From: Enterococcus sp. BWR-S5 | GTDB lineage: Bacteria; Bacillota; Bacilli; Lactobacillales; Enterococcaceae | Direction: 5' to 3' | NCBI RefSeq assembly: GCF_016745255.1 | Contig: NZ_JADOEQ010000001.1 | Location: forward strand, 124,001-188,000 | DNA: 64,000 nt | Shown here: positions 44,496-54,255 of the stretch, piece after piece | How the letters are laid out: each line of letters opens with the position of its first letter | Numbering within the stretch: position 1 is the stretch's first letter | The notes under the pieces: generated by a model | What the model was told of the DNA's origin: nothing | Seen by the model: the letters and a program-made list of their open reading frames with translations, nothing else | Database searches by the model: none | Position numbers and translations under genes: made by a program

Positions 44496-46433
44496 ATGTC
44501 AATCAACATCACATTTCCTGATGGTGCAGTCAAAGAATACGAGGCTGGCATCTCAACTTTGGAAATCGCAAAAGGAATCAGCAACAGTCTGGCAAAAAAA
44601 GCTTTGGCTGGAAAATTTAATGGAGAACTGATTGATTTGGAACGTCCAATCGAAGTAGACGGCTCGATTGAAATCGTTACACCGGATCATGAGGATGCGC
44701 TAGGTATTTTGCGTCATTCGGCAGCGCACTTGATGGCAAATGCATTGCGTCGTCTTTTCCCAAAAATCAATTTTGGCGTGGGACCTGCTATTGATAGCGG
44801 CTTCTACTATGATACTGATAATGGCGAGGCACCTGTTACAGCAGAGGATTTGCCTGCTATCGAAGCTGAGATGATGAAAATTGTTAAGGAAAACAATCCG
44901 ATTGTACGTAAAGTCGTATCAAAGGCTGAAGCGTTGGAATTATTTGCAGATGACCCATACAAGGTAGAACTGATTAATGAGCTGCCGGAAGACGAAGTGA
45001 TTACAGTATATGATCAGGGCGATTTCGTTGACTTGTGTCGTGGTGTTCATGTGCCTTCAACAGGCCGTATCCAAATCTTTAAGCTGCTTTCAGTTGCCGG
45101 AGCATATTGGAGAGGAAACTCTGACAATCATATGATGCAACGTATCTATGGAACAGCTTTCTTCGATAAAAAAGACTTGAAGGAATTCATCAAGCTGCGT
45201 GAAGAAGCGAAGGAAAGAGACCATCGTAAGCTTGGAAAAGAGCTGGATCTGTTCATGATTTCTCAGGAGGTTGGTTCTGGGCTGCCATTCTGGCTGCCAA
45301 AGGGTGCAACAATCCGTCGCACTATCGAACGCTATATCACAGATAAGGAAATCAGTCTTGGTTATCAGCATGTCTACACACCAATTATGGCTGACGTGAA
45401 TCTATACAAAACATCCGGTCACTGGGATCATTACCATGAAGATATGTTCCCACCAATGGATATGGGCGATGGCGAAATGCTGGTGCTGCGTCCGATGAAC
45501 TGTCCACACCACATGATGGTTTATAAAAATGATATCCACAGCTATCGTGAGCTGCCAATCCGTATTGCCGAGCTGGGTATGATGCACCGTTATGAAAAAT
45601 CAGGTGCGCTTTCCGGTCTGCAGCGTGTACGTGAAATGACCCTGAATGATGGGCATACATTTGTTCGTCCGGATCAAATTAAAGATGAATTTAAACGTAC
45701 ACTGGAATTGATGGTAGCCGTATATGCAGATTTCAATATTACGGACTATCGTTTCCGTTTGAGCTATCGTGATCCTAATAATACAGACAAGTATTTTGAT
45801 GATGATGCAATGTGGGAAAAAGCTCAGACAATGCTGAAAGCAGCGATGGATGAGATGGAGCTGGACTACTTTGAAGCAGATGGTGAAGCAGCCTTCTACG
45901 GACCAAAATTGGATGTTCAGGTAAAAACAGCTCTTGGCATGGAAGAAACATTGTCTACCATCCAGCTGGATTTCCTATTACCGGAACGCTTTGATCTGAC
46001 TTATGTCGGAGAAGATGGAGAAAATACACATCGTCCAGTCGTTATCCATAGAGGAATTGTTTCAACGATGGAGCGCTTTGTGGCATATCTGACAGAGGTT
46101 TATAAAGGAGCCTTCCCAACGTGGCTGGCACCTGTTCAAGCAACAATCATTCCGGTTTCTGTCGAAGCACATTCTGATTATGCGTATGAAATCAAAGAAC
46201 GTTTGCAAGCTCAAGGTCTAAGAGTGGAAGTGGACGATCGCAATGAAAAAATGGGCTACAAGATTCGTGCTTCACAAACGCAGAAGGTTCCTTATCAATT
46301 AGTTGTAGGGGATAAAGAAGTAGAAGAAGCAACAGTGAATGTTCGCCGCTATGGCAGCAAAGAAACATCTGTAGAAGAATTGAATATTTTTGTAGACAGC
46401 ATGGCAGCCGAAGTGCAAAACTTTAGCCGTTAA
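44496..46433 (+). CDS. thrS: Threonyl-tRNA synthetase
   Basis: 645 residues with the full ThrRS layout: TGS domain (1-62), editing domain with [11 protein letters not shown] (His/Cys site, about 75-225), class II core (about 260-535; motif 2 [20 protein letters not shown], motif 3 [17 protein letters not shown]), anticodon-binding domain (540-645). Zinc ligands Cys (MNCPHH) and two His are present. It charges tRNA-Thr. ATG at 44496 has GGAGG upstream. Controlled by the T-box leader. Confidence 0.97.
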   Translation: MSINITFPDGAVKEYEAGISTLEIAKGISNSLAKKALAGKFNGELIDLERPIEVDGSIEIVTPDHEDALGILRHSAAHLMANALRRLFPKINFGVGPAIDSGFYYDTDNGEAPVTAEDLPAIEAEMMKIVKENNPIVRKVVSKAEALELFADDPYKVELINELPEDEVITVYDQGDFVDLCRGVHVPSTGRIQIFKLLSVAGAYWRGNSDNHMMQRIYGTAFFDKKDLKEFIKLREEAKERDHRKLGKELDLFMISQEVGSGLPFWLPKGATIRRTIERYITDKEISLGYQHVYTPIMADVNLYKTSGHWDHYHEDMFPPMDMGDGEMLVLRPMNCPHHMMVYKNDIHSYRELPIRIAELGMMHRYEKSGALSGLQRVREMTLNDGHTFVRPDQIKDEFKRTLELMVAVYADFNITDYRFRLSYRDPNNTDKYFDDDAMWEKAQTMLKAAMDEMELDYFEADGEAAFYGPKLDVQVKTALGMEETLSTIQLDFLLPERFDLTYVGEDGENTHRPVVIHRGIVSTMERFVAYLTEVYKGAFPTWLAPVQATIIPVSVEAHSDYAYEIKERLQAQGLRVEVDDRNEKMGYKIRASQTQKVPYQLVVGDKEVEEATVNVRRYGSKETSVEELNIFVDSMAAEVQNFSR

Positions 46434-46444
46434 AGTGAACTTTA

Positions 46445-46496
46445 GAATACGACGACATCCCTAGGTTCTAAACAAGGGGTGTCGTATTCTTTTTTA
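46445..46496 (+). terminator. thrS terminator
   Basis: GAATACGAC pairs with GTCGTATTC over a large loop with further pairing, then T7. Confidence 0.85.
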
Positions 46497-46652
46497 TAGA
46501 AAAGAACATACTCTCTGTCCAAAGAAAAACTTCAAGCTGATTTTGATAGAAAATTTTAAATATTTGCTTAGACCTGCGGTTTCCTCTATGATTTTTAGTC
46601 ATTATTCGTTAAAATAAGAAGGCAGGACTTTTCCTGAGTGAAAGGATACGAT

Positions 46653-48788
46653 ATGAAGAATATGAACTTTTTAGATAAATGGAAAAAAAATCAAGAAGAA
46701 CCAAGTACATATAAAGCGAGAAAGTCTCACATCCCCTTTCGATTGAACTTTCTATTTTTTATTATCTTCGGTTTGTTCGTCTCGCTGATTGTCCGTCTGG
46801 GCTATCTCCAAATTGTGGAGGGAGACAGCTATGTGGAACGAATTGCTCAAGGATCGAATTTAGTTGTCCAATCCGGGGCGCCGCGGGGGGAAATCTATGA
46901 TGCCAACGGCAAGATTCTGGTAAGTAACAAGTCTAATCTGGCTATTACATATACTAGAGGGAAAAATGTACAGGCTGAGGATCTTCTGGAAATCTCCAAT
47001 CGAGTCAATGAACTGATTCATGTACCGGCGGACGATCTGACAGAACGGGATAAAAAGGATTACTGGTTGGCGAACAAAGATAATCTTAAGGCTGCACAGG
47101 ATCGTTTGACAGATGAAGATAAAAAAGACGAAAATGGCAATACAATTACCGACCAAAGCACACTGTATGCATTGACCGTTGATAAAGTAACAGAAGAAGA
47201 AATCAATTTTGATGAACAGACACTTCAGGCGGCAACGATTTATAAACGAATGAACTCTGTTTCTGAATTGAATACAACATTTATCAAGAATACAGAGGTT
47301 TCAGAAGATGAAGTAGCAGTTATTGGTGAACATACTGCCGAGATTCCAGGTGTCTCAACGGGAATGGATTGGTCACGGGAATATCCGGAAGGCTCTCTTT
47401 TACGAAGTATTCTTGGAACGATTTCTACGGAAAAGACTGGTTTACCGGCTGAAGAAGCCGAAGAGTACCTTGCGAAGGGCTATGCACGTAACGACCGGGT
47501 CGGAACGAGCTATCTTGAGAAGCAATATGAATCGGTTCTTCAAGGAACGAAATCTAAATCTGAAGTATCCCTTGACAGCAGCGGAAAAGTAACGAGCCAA
47601 ACCTTGCTTTCAGAGGGAGAAAAAGGGCAAAATTTAAAACTGACAATTGATGCAGAGTTTCAAAAGAAGCTTGAGGAAGTCGTTAAAGCACAATACGAAC
47701 AGCTAATCGCCAGCGGAAATGCGCCGTACTCTGACGGGGTGTATATCGCGGTGACGAATCCGAAGACCGGAGCAATCTTGGCTCTTGTCGCTTACGATCA
47801 TGACGTGGCTACAAACGAGCTGACCTCGAATCCTTTGGCAACCATCAATAAAGTTTTTGTACCGGGTTCTGTTGTTAAGGGAGCTACCCTGACGGCCGGC
47901 TATGAAAGCGGCGTAATTCAAGGCAATGACGGAATGGATGATGAGCCAATCCAGATTGCCGGAAGTAATGTGAAATCTTCAAACTTTAACCTGTATTCCA
48001 AGATTCCAATCACTGCACAACAGGCATTGGAGTATTCATCCAACTCCTACATGATGAAGCTAGTCTTCAAAATGCTGGGAACGGAATATACACCGAATAT
48101 GATGGTTCCATATACGACGGGAGATTCTCGTGTATTTGAAATTCTGCGGAATGCGTATGCGGAGTATGGGATGGGTGTGACCACAGGTATTGACTTACCT
48201 GGTGAATCGACAGGTTTGGTTAATACTGACTTTGATAATCCTGAAGTTGCACCAAATGCCGGAAATTTACTTGATTTATCCTTTGGTCAGTACGATAACT
48301 ACACGGCTTTACAGCTGGCACAGTATGTTGCAACAGTGGCGAATGACGGTAAAAGAATGCAGGCGCATATCGTTGAAGGAATCTATGAGAACAATTTGGA
48401 TGGAACCTTAGGAGCGCTGAAGGAAGCTGCACAACCTAAAATATTGAATGAAGTGAATATTTCAAGCGATCAAATGAATTTGATTCAGCAAGGCTTCTAT
48501 AATGTTGTCTATGGGAATAGTGCTTATACAACTGGGAAATACATGAGCGATTCGTTAATGACTATAGCAGCTAAGACTGGTACGGCGGAAACTACTTACG
48601 TAGATGCAAACGGTGTAGCCCATGAAACAGTTAATAGTAACGTAATTGCCTATGGTCCCTATGAGGATCCGGAGATTGCAGTAAGTGTTATCCTGCCAAA
48701 TCTAAATAACAATAGTGAAAACTTCAAGAATAACCAGTACATGGCAAAAGCGGTAATCAATGCTTATGCGGAAATGTACAAGCAGTAA
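46653..48788 (+). CDS. Class B penicillin-binding protein (PBP2 type)
   Basis: 711 residues from ATG 46653 (AAGGA seven bases upstream). One membrane helix (about 30-55), dimerisation domain with RGEIYDANGKILVSN, then a transpeptidase domain with SVVK (Ser406, Lys409), SSN (EYSSNSYM) and KTGT (Lys641). It cross-links peptidoglycan outside the membrane. Its place just before rpmG is as in Enterococcus PBP2B-like genes. It lacks the extra MecA-type domain of low-affinity PBP5. The stop codon lies in a long inverted repeat. Confidence 0.92.
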   Translation: MKNMNFLDKWKKNQEEPSTYKARKSHIPFRLNFLFFIIFGLFVSLIVRLGYLQIVEGDSYVERIAQGSNLVVQSGAPRGEIYDANGKILVSNKSNLAITYTRGKNVQAEDLLEISNRVNELIHVPADDLTERDKKDYWLANKDNLKAAQDRLTDEDKKDENGNTITDQSTLYALTVDKVTEEEINFDEQTLQAATIYKRMNSVSELNTTFIKNTEVSEDEVAVIGEHTAEIPGVSTGMDWSREYPEGSLLRSILGTISTEKTGLPAEEAEEYLAKGYARNDRVGTSYLEKQYESVLQGTKSKSEVSLDSSGKVTSQTLLSEGEKGQNLKLTIDAEFQKKLEEVVKAQYEQLIASGNAPYSDGVYIAVTNPKTGAILALVAYDHDVATNELTSNPLATINKVFVPGSVVKGATLTAGYESGVIQGNDGMDDEPIQIAGSNVKSSNFNLYSKIPITAQQALEYSSNSYMMKLVFKMLGTEYTPNMMVPYTTGDSRVFEILRNAYAEYGMGVTTGIDLPGESTGLVNTDFDNPEVAPNAGNLLDLSFGQYDNYTALQLAQYVATVANDGKRMQAHIVEGIYENNLDGTLGALKEAAQPKILNEVNISSDQMNLIQQGFYNVVYGNSAYTTGKYMSDSLMTIAAKTGTAETTYVDANGVAHETVNSNVIAYGPYEDPEIAVSVILPNLNNNSENFKNNQYMAKAVINAYAEMYKQ

Positions 48789-48820
48789 TTTTGTAAAGGA
48801 GTTCTCCTTTACAAAATTAC
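48785..48820. repeat. Perfect 17-bp inverted repeat after the PBP gene
   Basis: GTAATTTTGTAAAGGAG and its exact reverse complement are separated by two bases. No T tract follows (CTAAAAAG), so it is a poor terminator and may be an RNA processing or partial stop site before rpmG. Confidence 0.6.
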
Positions 48821-48914
48821 TAAAAAGTCTGGTAATTCATAATGAAACATGGTATGATAACTGAGGCTAAGAAATCTCTTAGAATAAAATGAATTGAGAT
48901 ATGGAGGGAAAGAA

Positions 48915-49064
48915 ATGCGCGTAAACATTACTTTAGAATGTACTTCTTGTAAAGAACGTAACTACCTTACAAGCAAAAATAAACGTAACAATCCGGATCG
49001 TATGGAAAAGCAAAAATATTGCCCACGTGAAAGAAAAGTTACTTTACACCGTGAAACTAAATAA
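48915..49064 (+). CDS. rpmG: 50S ribosomal protein L33
   Basis: 49 residues, standard for L33. [19 protein letters not shown] and [15 protein letters not shown] are the family pattern. CTSC and a single Cys in YCPR remain; the fourth Cys of the zinc form is replaced by Glu (CPRE), as is common for this paralogue in lactic acid bacteria. GGAGGG precedes the ATG. It has a strong terminator. Too short for length-filtered gene calls. Confidence 0.96.
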   Translation: MRVNITLECTSCKERNYLTSKNKRNNPDRMEKQKYCPRERKVTLHRETK

Positions 49065-49078
49065 GAAATTTAACTATA

Positions 49079-49116
49079 GGCTCAATCCTTTGTGTGGCAA
49101 GGGATTGAGCCTTTTT
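49079..49116 (+). terminator. rpmG terminator
   Basis: GGCTCAATCC pairs with GGATTGAGCC, then five T. Confidence 0.9.
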
Positions 49117-49226
49117 ACTTTGTCTAAAATCACAATTAACTACGTTTTTACCTACGTTCAGAAATTCATATACTTAGCATGTCGCTCATTTGCTAGTTGT
49201 GACTTTTAAAAATGGAGAAACTGCAA

Positions 49227-49270
49227 AATAAAAAATCCCTGTTACTCGATTGAGAGTAGTAGGGATTTTA
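49227..49270 (-). terminator. Terminator of the secreted protein gene
   Basis: AAATCCCT pairs with AGGGATTT and TTACTC partly with GAGAGTA inside; a T-rich tract follows on the minus strand. Confidence 0.65.
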
Positions 49271-49272
49271 TG

Positions 49273-49701
49273 TTACCAATTCTGCATTACAATTGGACCA
49301 CTATATGTTGCGACATAGTTACCACTTTGATATTTGGAATTTCTAAATTGTAAAGTACCTGCATACCAACGTTTGAAAGTGTTATTGTATTCTGAATAAT
49401 ATGTGGTACTAGCAAAACTAGGACTCGTACTAGTTATTGTTATAACTTTTGTGTAAACTACACTTCTTGTTTGGCTTGGTGTACTTTGATTTGAAATAAC
49501 AGATGAAACATTATAAGCACTATCTAACTCAATAAATGAGTCGTCATTGATTGGGATTTTGAGTGTTTCCCCAGTTTCTTTTACTTCGACTTTGTTTGTT
49601 TCAGGACTATAGGAATAATGGGAATTATCAGACTCGGCAAAAGAATGTAAAGGCATGATAATAGTACCTAAAAAAAAGAAACCCAACAATATTTTTTTCA
49701 T
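49273..49701 (-). CDS. Small secreted protein, unknown
   Basis: 142 residues with a clear signal peptide (MKKILLGFFFLGTIIMPLHS, cleavage near FAES). The mature part is rich in Ser, Thr, Tyr and Asn and has no Cys, ending with KRWYAGTLQFRNSKYQSG and ATYSGPIVMQNW, a beta-strand-like pattern. I do not recognise the family. It starts the accessory island that includes agr and bacteriocin genes and could be an effector or immunity factor; this is a guess from position. Confidence 0.6.
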   Translation of the reverse strand: MKKILLGFFFLGTIIMPLHSFAESDNSHYSYSPETNKVEVKETGETLKIPINDDSFIELDSAYNVSSVISNQSTPSQTRSVVYTKVITITSTSPSFASTTYYSEYNNTFKRWYAGTLQFRNSKYQSGNYVATYSGPIVMQNW

Positions 49702-50072
49702 AATAGAACTCCTTCCAACTTAATACTACAATTATAATTTTTTTAATTCTATTTATAAAAATAACTCTAATAATAGTTTTTCAATTTAATCGCTACGATT
49801 ATTTTGAGATAGTTGTAAAAACTGGAAGACATCTGTGTTACTTAAGTAGAATAAGAAATTTTAGCTATATTTGGTTTTTGACAGAATAGATACTGTTTTC
49901 GTCTTTATACAAAATAATCAATTACAGCTTTTTTATTTTGTATAAGATGGCTTCTCCATGTTCACTTCAGCGACGTTTATTGTTCAAATAAGTAAAGAAA
50001 TGGTTGTTCACATTGCCTTTCCCTCTGTTTGATGAATAGTGTATGATATAGGAAAAGGTTGGTGGAGGAAAA
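49702..50072. other. Divergent intergenic region at the island edge
   Basis: 371 AT-rich bases between the secreted protein gene and the small membrane protein gene. No ORF with a ribosome site, repeat or RNA motif recognised; it should hold both promoters. Confidence 0.35.
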
Positions 50073-50381
50073 ATGAAGAAATACATCGATGTACTTTTGT
50101 TTTTGTTAAATGCAATCATTTATGGGCTTGTGAGCCCGGTTGTTATAGCTGTTCTTTTGTCGTGTTTTTATCCGCAGCAGGGAACAGGTGGGGCCAATCA
50201 ACCATTTCCGCTGGATATTTTCCTAATTGTACTAGTGTTCTTTCTCCTTTTCACAGGAGCTTATGGTGCAATCAATGTATACCTTATCAGGCAGTATCCG
50301 CAGAAAAAAAGAGAAATAGTTGTGGCATGCGTGCTTCTTATGGTTGGTACTGTAATTCTATTTGTTGCTATGCGTTCTTAA
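50073..50381 (+). CDS. Small membrane protein, unknown
   Basis: 102 residues with three hydrophobic segments (about 5-32, 48-72, 80-100) and a Gly/Pro-rich outer loop (YPQQGTGGANQPFP). GGTGGAGG lies before the ATG. Monocistronic, followed by a terminator. No family recognised; small proteins of this kind are sometimes bacteriocin immunity factors, but nothing here proves it. Confidence 0.6.
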   Translation: MKKYIDVLLFLLNAIIYGLVSPVVIAVLLSCFYPQQGTGGANQPFPLDIFLIVLVFFLLFTGAYGAINVYLIRQYPQKKREIVVACVLLMVGTVILFVAMRS

Positions 50382-50397
50382 AATTGAAATCCTTTCC

Positions 50398-50430
50398 TCG
50401 TCCTCCATTGAATATGGGGGACGATTTTTT
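50398..50430 (+). terminator. Terminator of the small membrane protein gene
   Basis: TCGTCCTCC pairs with GGGGGACGA (one wobble), then six T. Confidence 0.85.
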
Positions 50431-50575
50431 GTGCAAGCATTGTTGTGAAGTAAATTCCTGTTAGGATGAACGATTTTGACAGAAAACGATTCTTTTTGGA
50501 AAGGAAAGGAGGGGAGCTGGAATTTGAGGGTAGACTGATTGTGTAAACAATTTAGCTAGGAAGGGAGGAGAATAG

Positions 50576-50959
50576 TTGGAAAAACAAGCGTCAATATCGA
50601 TTGTTTTATTGGAGGAGATGAAGAAGGCGAACGATGGCCGCTTGCTGTTATTGGATCTTTTTTTGCTGGAAGAGAGTCAAAACTATCATCAAATGATTGT
50701 GCTGAATGGAGATACTCTGTTTATTCGAAATGAGCATGACATCGATATATATAAGAGCAGCTGTGACATAACCATGGAAAAAGGAAAGCAATATCTAGTG
50801 TTCACGTCTAGATTATCTGACCAATTTAAGAAAAAGCTTTTTTTTCTTTTCCAGAGTTACCATTCACATTATCAAGTTCTATCAAAAGATACACGTACTT
50901 TCCAAGAATTTCCCTATCGAATTGAAAAAGTCATAAGTGTTAAAATCGGTTTTTATTAA
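50576..50959 (+). CDS. Hypothetical cytosolic protein before agrB
   Basis: 127 residues, no signal peptide or membrane helix. TTG start with the very strong ribosome site AAGGGAGGAG at 50561-50570. The protein has a helical N-terminus (ISIVLLEEMKKANDGRLLLL) and mixed strands after; it is rich in Phe, Tyr and Lys near the end. No family recognised. A 13-base word, ATGAACGATTTTG, lies upstream of it (50466) and again upstream of agrB (51047), hinting at shared control. Confidence 0.55.
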   Translation: MEKQASISIVLLEEMKKANDGRLLLLDLFLLEESQNYHQMIVLNGDTLFIRNEHDIDIYKSSCDITMEKGKQYLVFTSRLSDQFKKKLFFLFQSYHSHYQVLSKDTRTFQEFPYRIEKVISVKIGFY

Positions 50960-51169
50960 TATGCTTGAAAAAATTGGCTAAATCGTTAGAATAATTAAAA
51001 TCTAAAAAGCTATGTTTATTGAGGGCTATACGATTTGGACAAAAAAATGAACGATTTTGCCAAATAGATTGTTTATAAGTGGACGAAAAAGAAATAGAAC
51101 CACGTTTTTTTGAGGGAATGAGTAATGCCAAGTATTTTTTTTGTAAGATAAAGAGGAGAGGTGAGCAGA

Positions 51170-51790
51170 ATGGAACAATCAATGACAGAAAGAACAGTAA
51201 AGAAAGCTGTTGATTACTTAATCGGCACAACAGAAATATCTAAAGTGAATTACTTGAAATGTAAGTTGGGAATGGAAGTCTTTTTTCTTAATTTTACAAA
51301 ATTGGTTATTATCTACAGTACAGCCTTTTTTCTTGGTTTACCGAAAGAAGTAGTTATTTTTCACAGCTCTTTTATGTTGATTCGTTTTTTTTCTTATGGT
51401 GCTCATGCAGTGTCCAGTTTTGCCTGTACAAGTATCAGCTTACTGCTTTTCGTAGGAATCCCTTATGTATTACAAGAAGGCTTGCTTTCATCAGAGTTAC
51501 TACTGCTAATTAATTTAGTCAATTTTATTTTATTAGCAAAATATGCCCCCGGAAAAACAAAGAAAAATTTTCTGGGAGACAAGGAACATCAACGACTGTT
51601 GAAGCGGCGTTCATTAATAGGAAACCTTCTTGTGTTGCTAGTGTTTCTTACAATTTCAGATTTAAGGATATGCAATCTAATTGTTTTAGGAAGTTTTCTT
51701 GCAGGGCTGCTGGTTGTTCCGCTGACGAACAATTTATTTTCAATTAAATTCAATAGTAGAAAGGATATGAGAGAATGGGAACGATATTAA
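51170..51790 (+). CDS. agrB: AgrB-like peptide-processing membrane protease
   Basis: 206 residues with four to six membrane segments. The catalytic pair His79 (YGAHAVSS) and Cys86 (FACTS) is spaced seven residues apart, as His77/Cys84 in S. aureus AgrB. It cuts the C-terminal tail of AgrD and forms the thiolactone. ATG 51170 is preceded by GAGGAG at 11 bases; GTG 51161 would be too close. The agrD gene overlaps its end by 16 bases. Closest known relatives by type are Agr, Lam and Fsr systems. Confidence 0.9.
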   Translation: MEQSMTERTVKKAVDYLIGTTEISKVNYLKCKLGMEVFFLNFTKLVIIYSTAFFLGLPKEVVIFHSSFMLIRFFSYGAHAVSSFACTSISLLLFVGIPYVLQEGLLSSELLLLINLVNFILLAKYAPGKTKKNFLGDKEHQRLLKRRSLIGNLLVLLVFLTISDLRICNLIVLGSFLAGLLVVPLTNNLFSIKFNSRKDMREWERY

Positions 51791-51885
51791 TGAATTTGTT
51801 TGTGGGGATTGGTACATTAAGTATTCAAAATTGTTGTCTGTTTACAAATTATGAACCGGAAATTCCGGAAGAATTGAAATCATAG
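51775..51885 (+). CDS. agrD: AgrD-like autoinducing peptide precursor, 36 residues
   Basis: The peptide has the three AgrD parts: a hydrophobic N-terminal helix (MGTILMNLFVGIGTLSIQN), a Cys-containing core, and an acidic tail YEPEIPEELKS like the DEVPKEL tail of staphylococci and the YEPKSP tail after CFMFV in Listeria. Aligned on those tails, the ring would be Cys21-Leu-Phe-Thr-Asn25, with Cys20 just outside. AAAGGA lies 10 bases before ATG 51775; ATG 51790, at the agrB stop, would remove five residues. A terminator follows. Too short for usual gene callers. Confidence 0.88.
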   Translation: MGTILMNLFVGIGTLSIQNCCLFTNYEPEIPEELKS

Positions 51886-51927
51886 AAAGAGCGCCATTAT
51901 TCAAAAAATAGAAAGTGAGCCCTGCTA

Positions 51928-51965
51928 GGTAGATGGTATGAAGTGAGTGACCATCTGCCTTTTCG
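51928..51965 (+). terminator. Terminator between agrD and agrC
   Basis: GGTAGATGGT pairs with ACCATCTGCC (one wobble), then four T. It separates the agrBD and agrCA transcripts. Confidence 0.7.
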
Positions 51966-52003
51966 CTGTTTTTATAATTGTTTCTTTTTAGTAGATATAT
52001 GAA

Positions 52004-52032
52004 TAGTCAATGTAAAGTATTTCCGTTATACT
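52004..52032 (+). promoter_or_regulatory. Promoter of agrCA
   Basis: TAGTCA, 17 bases, TATACT. The sensor and regulator can thus be made separately from the signal. Confidence 0.55.
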
Positions 52033-52060
52033 GGATATATGAAAGATGAGGTGTTTGGTT

Positions 52061-53362
52061 ATGTGGGATTATCTTACATTGGTTGGTATAGGTCTGCAGC
52101 TGGTATCTGCATATATTGGAAACAGTTTGTTTATTGGTAAGCTGAGAATATCTAAGCGAAGGATTTTGGAAATTCTAGCCGCAAGTATAGTGGGGAGTAT
52201 TTTATTTCAATGGATCGGCGTGTATACAGTTATTTTTTTGTTTCTCGTGAATAGCTACTTCAACTATAAATCACTTAAAAATTGGATTCCAAGTATCGGA
52301 ATACATTCCTTGGTCATGATTTTTAATGTGTTGGCAGATCATCTTAGTTCATGGGTCTTGAATTCCTTTGAGATTTCTCGTGACTATTCGCTATTATGGG
52401 TACTTTTGGTTCATATGCTGATTGCAATAGCAATTTCTTTGGTATTCATCTTTTTAGCGAAGAAAATTTTATCACGTTATCTTCTGAGAAATTTAAATTC
52501 GAATGAAGGAAATATTGTATCATTCATTTTCTTCTTCACGTATGGTGTTTACTTAATTTGTATTTTTTTAGGTGTAAGATTAGGAAATACACTTGATTTA
52601 ATCCAGCTAAACCTCGTTTTTTTCATTTTTTATCTGCTCTTCACTTTGGTTGCCTTTTCTATTTATTCACGCACATTGCGTAAAGAGCTGAGGATAAAGC
52701 AAACAAAGGCAGAGTATGAATCCATACAGCAATACACAGAAGGCTTGGAGTCTCAATACAATCAAATCCGTAAATTTCGACATGACTATCAAAATATTCT
52801 TTCTTCGTTAGACAGTTATATAGAAGAGGACGATTGGGATGGCCTGCGAAATTACTACCAGAAAAGTATTCGGAAGTCTTCACGTTTTATTACCGTCAAT
52901 AATTTTCGATTAGATGATTTAAGTAAAATAAAAGTAATGTCTATAAAAAGTTTATTGGTTTCCAAGCTAATCTATGCACAGGAGTTAGAATTGGATGTTT
53001 CCTTTGAAGCGAGGGAAGATATTCACAAAATACCGGTAGATCCTTTGCTGTTAATCAGATTGCTGGGAATATTGCTAGACAATGCCATTGAAGAGGTTTC
53101 AAGTCTTGGCTATGGCGTAGTAAGAGTCGCAGCTATTTCTCACACAGATGGGCTACAGCTGGTTATTGAGAACACCTGTCGAAAGGATATTGAACCATTA
53201 TTCAAGCTGCAAAAAAGCGGATATTCTACTAAAGGTGAGAATAGAGGCCTGGGCCTAAGCAATGTTACTGAGCTTGTAAGTGATATGCCTATGCTGATGA
53301 GTGAAACAATTATCGAAAATGATACCTTCACTCAAATTATCTATATATCAGAAGAAAAATAA
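52061..53362 (+). CDS. agrC: AgrC-like sensor histidine kinase
   Basis: About 433 residues: six to seven membrane helices (about 5-205), then a coiled linker, His box with His241 (KFRHDYQNIL) and a GHKL ATPase with LLGILLDNAIEE and NRGLGLSNV. This is the peptide-sensing HPK10 family (AgrC, FsrC, LamC). I start at ATG 52061, nine bases after GAGG; ATG 52046 lies too close to the predicted transcript start. The regulator follows after 12 bases. Confidence 0.92.
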   Translation: MWDYLTLVGIGLQLVSAYIGNSLFIGKLRISKRRILEILAASIVGSILFQWIGVYTVIFLFLVNSYFNYKSLKNWIPSIGIHSLVMIFNVLADHLSSWVLNSFEISRDYSLLWVLLVHMLIAIAISLVFIFLAKKILSRYLLRNLNSNEGNIVSFIFFFTYGVYLICIFLGVRLGNTLDLIQLNLVFFIFYLLFTLVAFSIYSRTLRKELRIKQTKAEYESIQQYTEGLESQYNQIRKFRHDYQNILSSLDSYIEEDDWDGLRNYYQKSIRKSSRFITVNNFRLDDLSKIKVMSIKSLLVSKLIYAQELELDVSFEAREDIHKIPVDPLLLIRLLGILLDNAIEEVSSLGYGVVRVAAISHTDGLQLVIENTCRKDIEPLFKLQKSGYSTKGENRGLGLSNVTELVSDMPMLMSETIIENDTFTQIIYISEEK

Positions 53363-53374
53363 GGAGAAAAAATA

Positions 53375-54106
53375 ATGTTATCTATTATTATTTGTGAGGA
53401 TGATAGTAAGCAGCTTCAGCGAATGGAGCAAGTAATCAATAATTATATTATGATAGAGGAACTGGATGCAGAGCTTGTTTTAGCAACAAAAGATCCAGAT
53501 GAAGTGCTGACGTATGTGAATGCTTCCCAAGGTCAGACAAGGCTGTATCTTTTAGATGTTGACTTGAAGCATGAACTGTCCGGCTTAACGCTGGCAGCGG
53601 AAATAAGAAAAGTCGATGATATTGGCAAAATTGTATTTGTCACAACACATGGCGAATTATCATATTTAACGTTTACCTACAAGGTAGAGGCGATGGATTA
53701 CATCATAAAGAGCCAGCCGGAAGAAGTTGAACGGCGTGTCAGAGAGTGTATTGATTTGGCCATCAGCAGGTATTTGATGGATGGTGATGGAAAAAACAGT
53801 AAGTTTAAAGTAAAGCTTGGAGATACGATTCGATCAATTCCATATGAAGAAATCATGTTTTTTGAATCAGGCATTTCTCCACATAAAGTAGTTCTGCATA
53901 CGCAGAGCAGACAGCTTGAGTTTTACGGGTCCATTCGTGAGCTTGAGGACAAGGATGAGTGTCTCTACCGCTGTCATAAATCGTTTGTCGTAAATGTGAA
54001 CAACATCAAACAAATCAATAAGGTAGAGCGCATCATTGAGATGGTGAATGGCGAAGAGGTACTCCTATCTATTCGAGCCATGCGTAAACTGAAGAAAATA
54101 GATTAG
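53375..54106 (+). CDS. agrA: AgrA-like LytTR response regulator
   Basis: 243 residues: receiver domain (1-125) with acidic EDD at 8-10 and phospho-acceptor Asp61 (YLLDVDL), then a LytTR DNA-binding domain (about 145-240) with GDTIRSIPYEEIMFFES and RCHKSFVVNVNNI. It should bind direct repeats and activate agrBD and target genes. AAGGAG precedes the ATG. A terminator follows, then a long leader and the bacteriocin gene. Confidence 0.94.
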   Translation: MLSIIICEDDSKQLQRMEQVINNYIMIEELDAELVLATKDPDEVLTYVNASQGQTRLYLLDVDLKHELSGLTLAAEIRKVDDIGKIVFVTTHGELSYLTFTYKVEAMDYIIKSQPEEVERRVRECIDLAISRYLMDGDGKNSKFKVKLGDTIRSIPYEEIMFFESGISPHKVVLHTQSRQLEFYGSIRELEDKDECLYRCHKSFVVNVNNIKQINKVERIIEMVNGEEVLLSIRAMRKLKKID

Positions 54107-54116
54107 ATAAGAATGG

Positions 54117-54144
54117 CTGAGCGCTACTGTCGCTCAGTTTTTTT
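54117..54144 (+). terminator. agrCA terminator
   Basis: CTGAGCG pairs with CGCTCAG, then seven T. Confidence 0.9.
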
Positions 54145-54255
54145 GTGGAGTAAATGAGGGCAATAGCTAGAGGATTCTGTTGATAGTGTGGAAAATCCGG
54201 TAGGGAGAGCGGCTTGGAATGAAGCTTTTTGAAATAGCCGATTCGGGACAATTCG

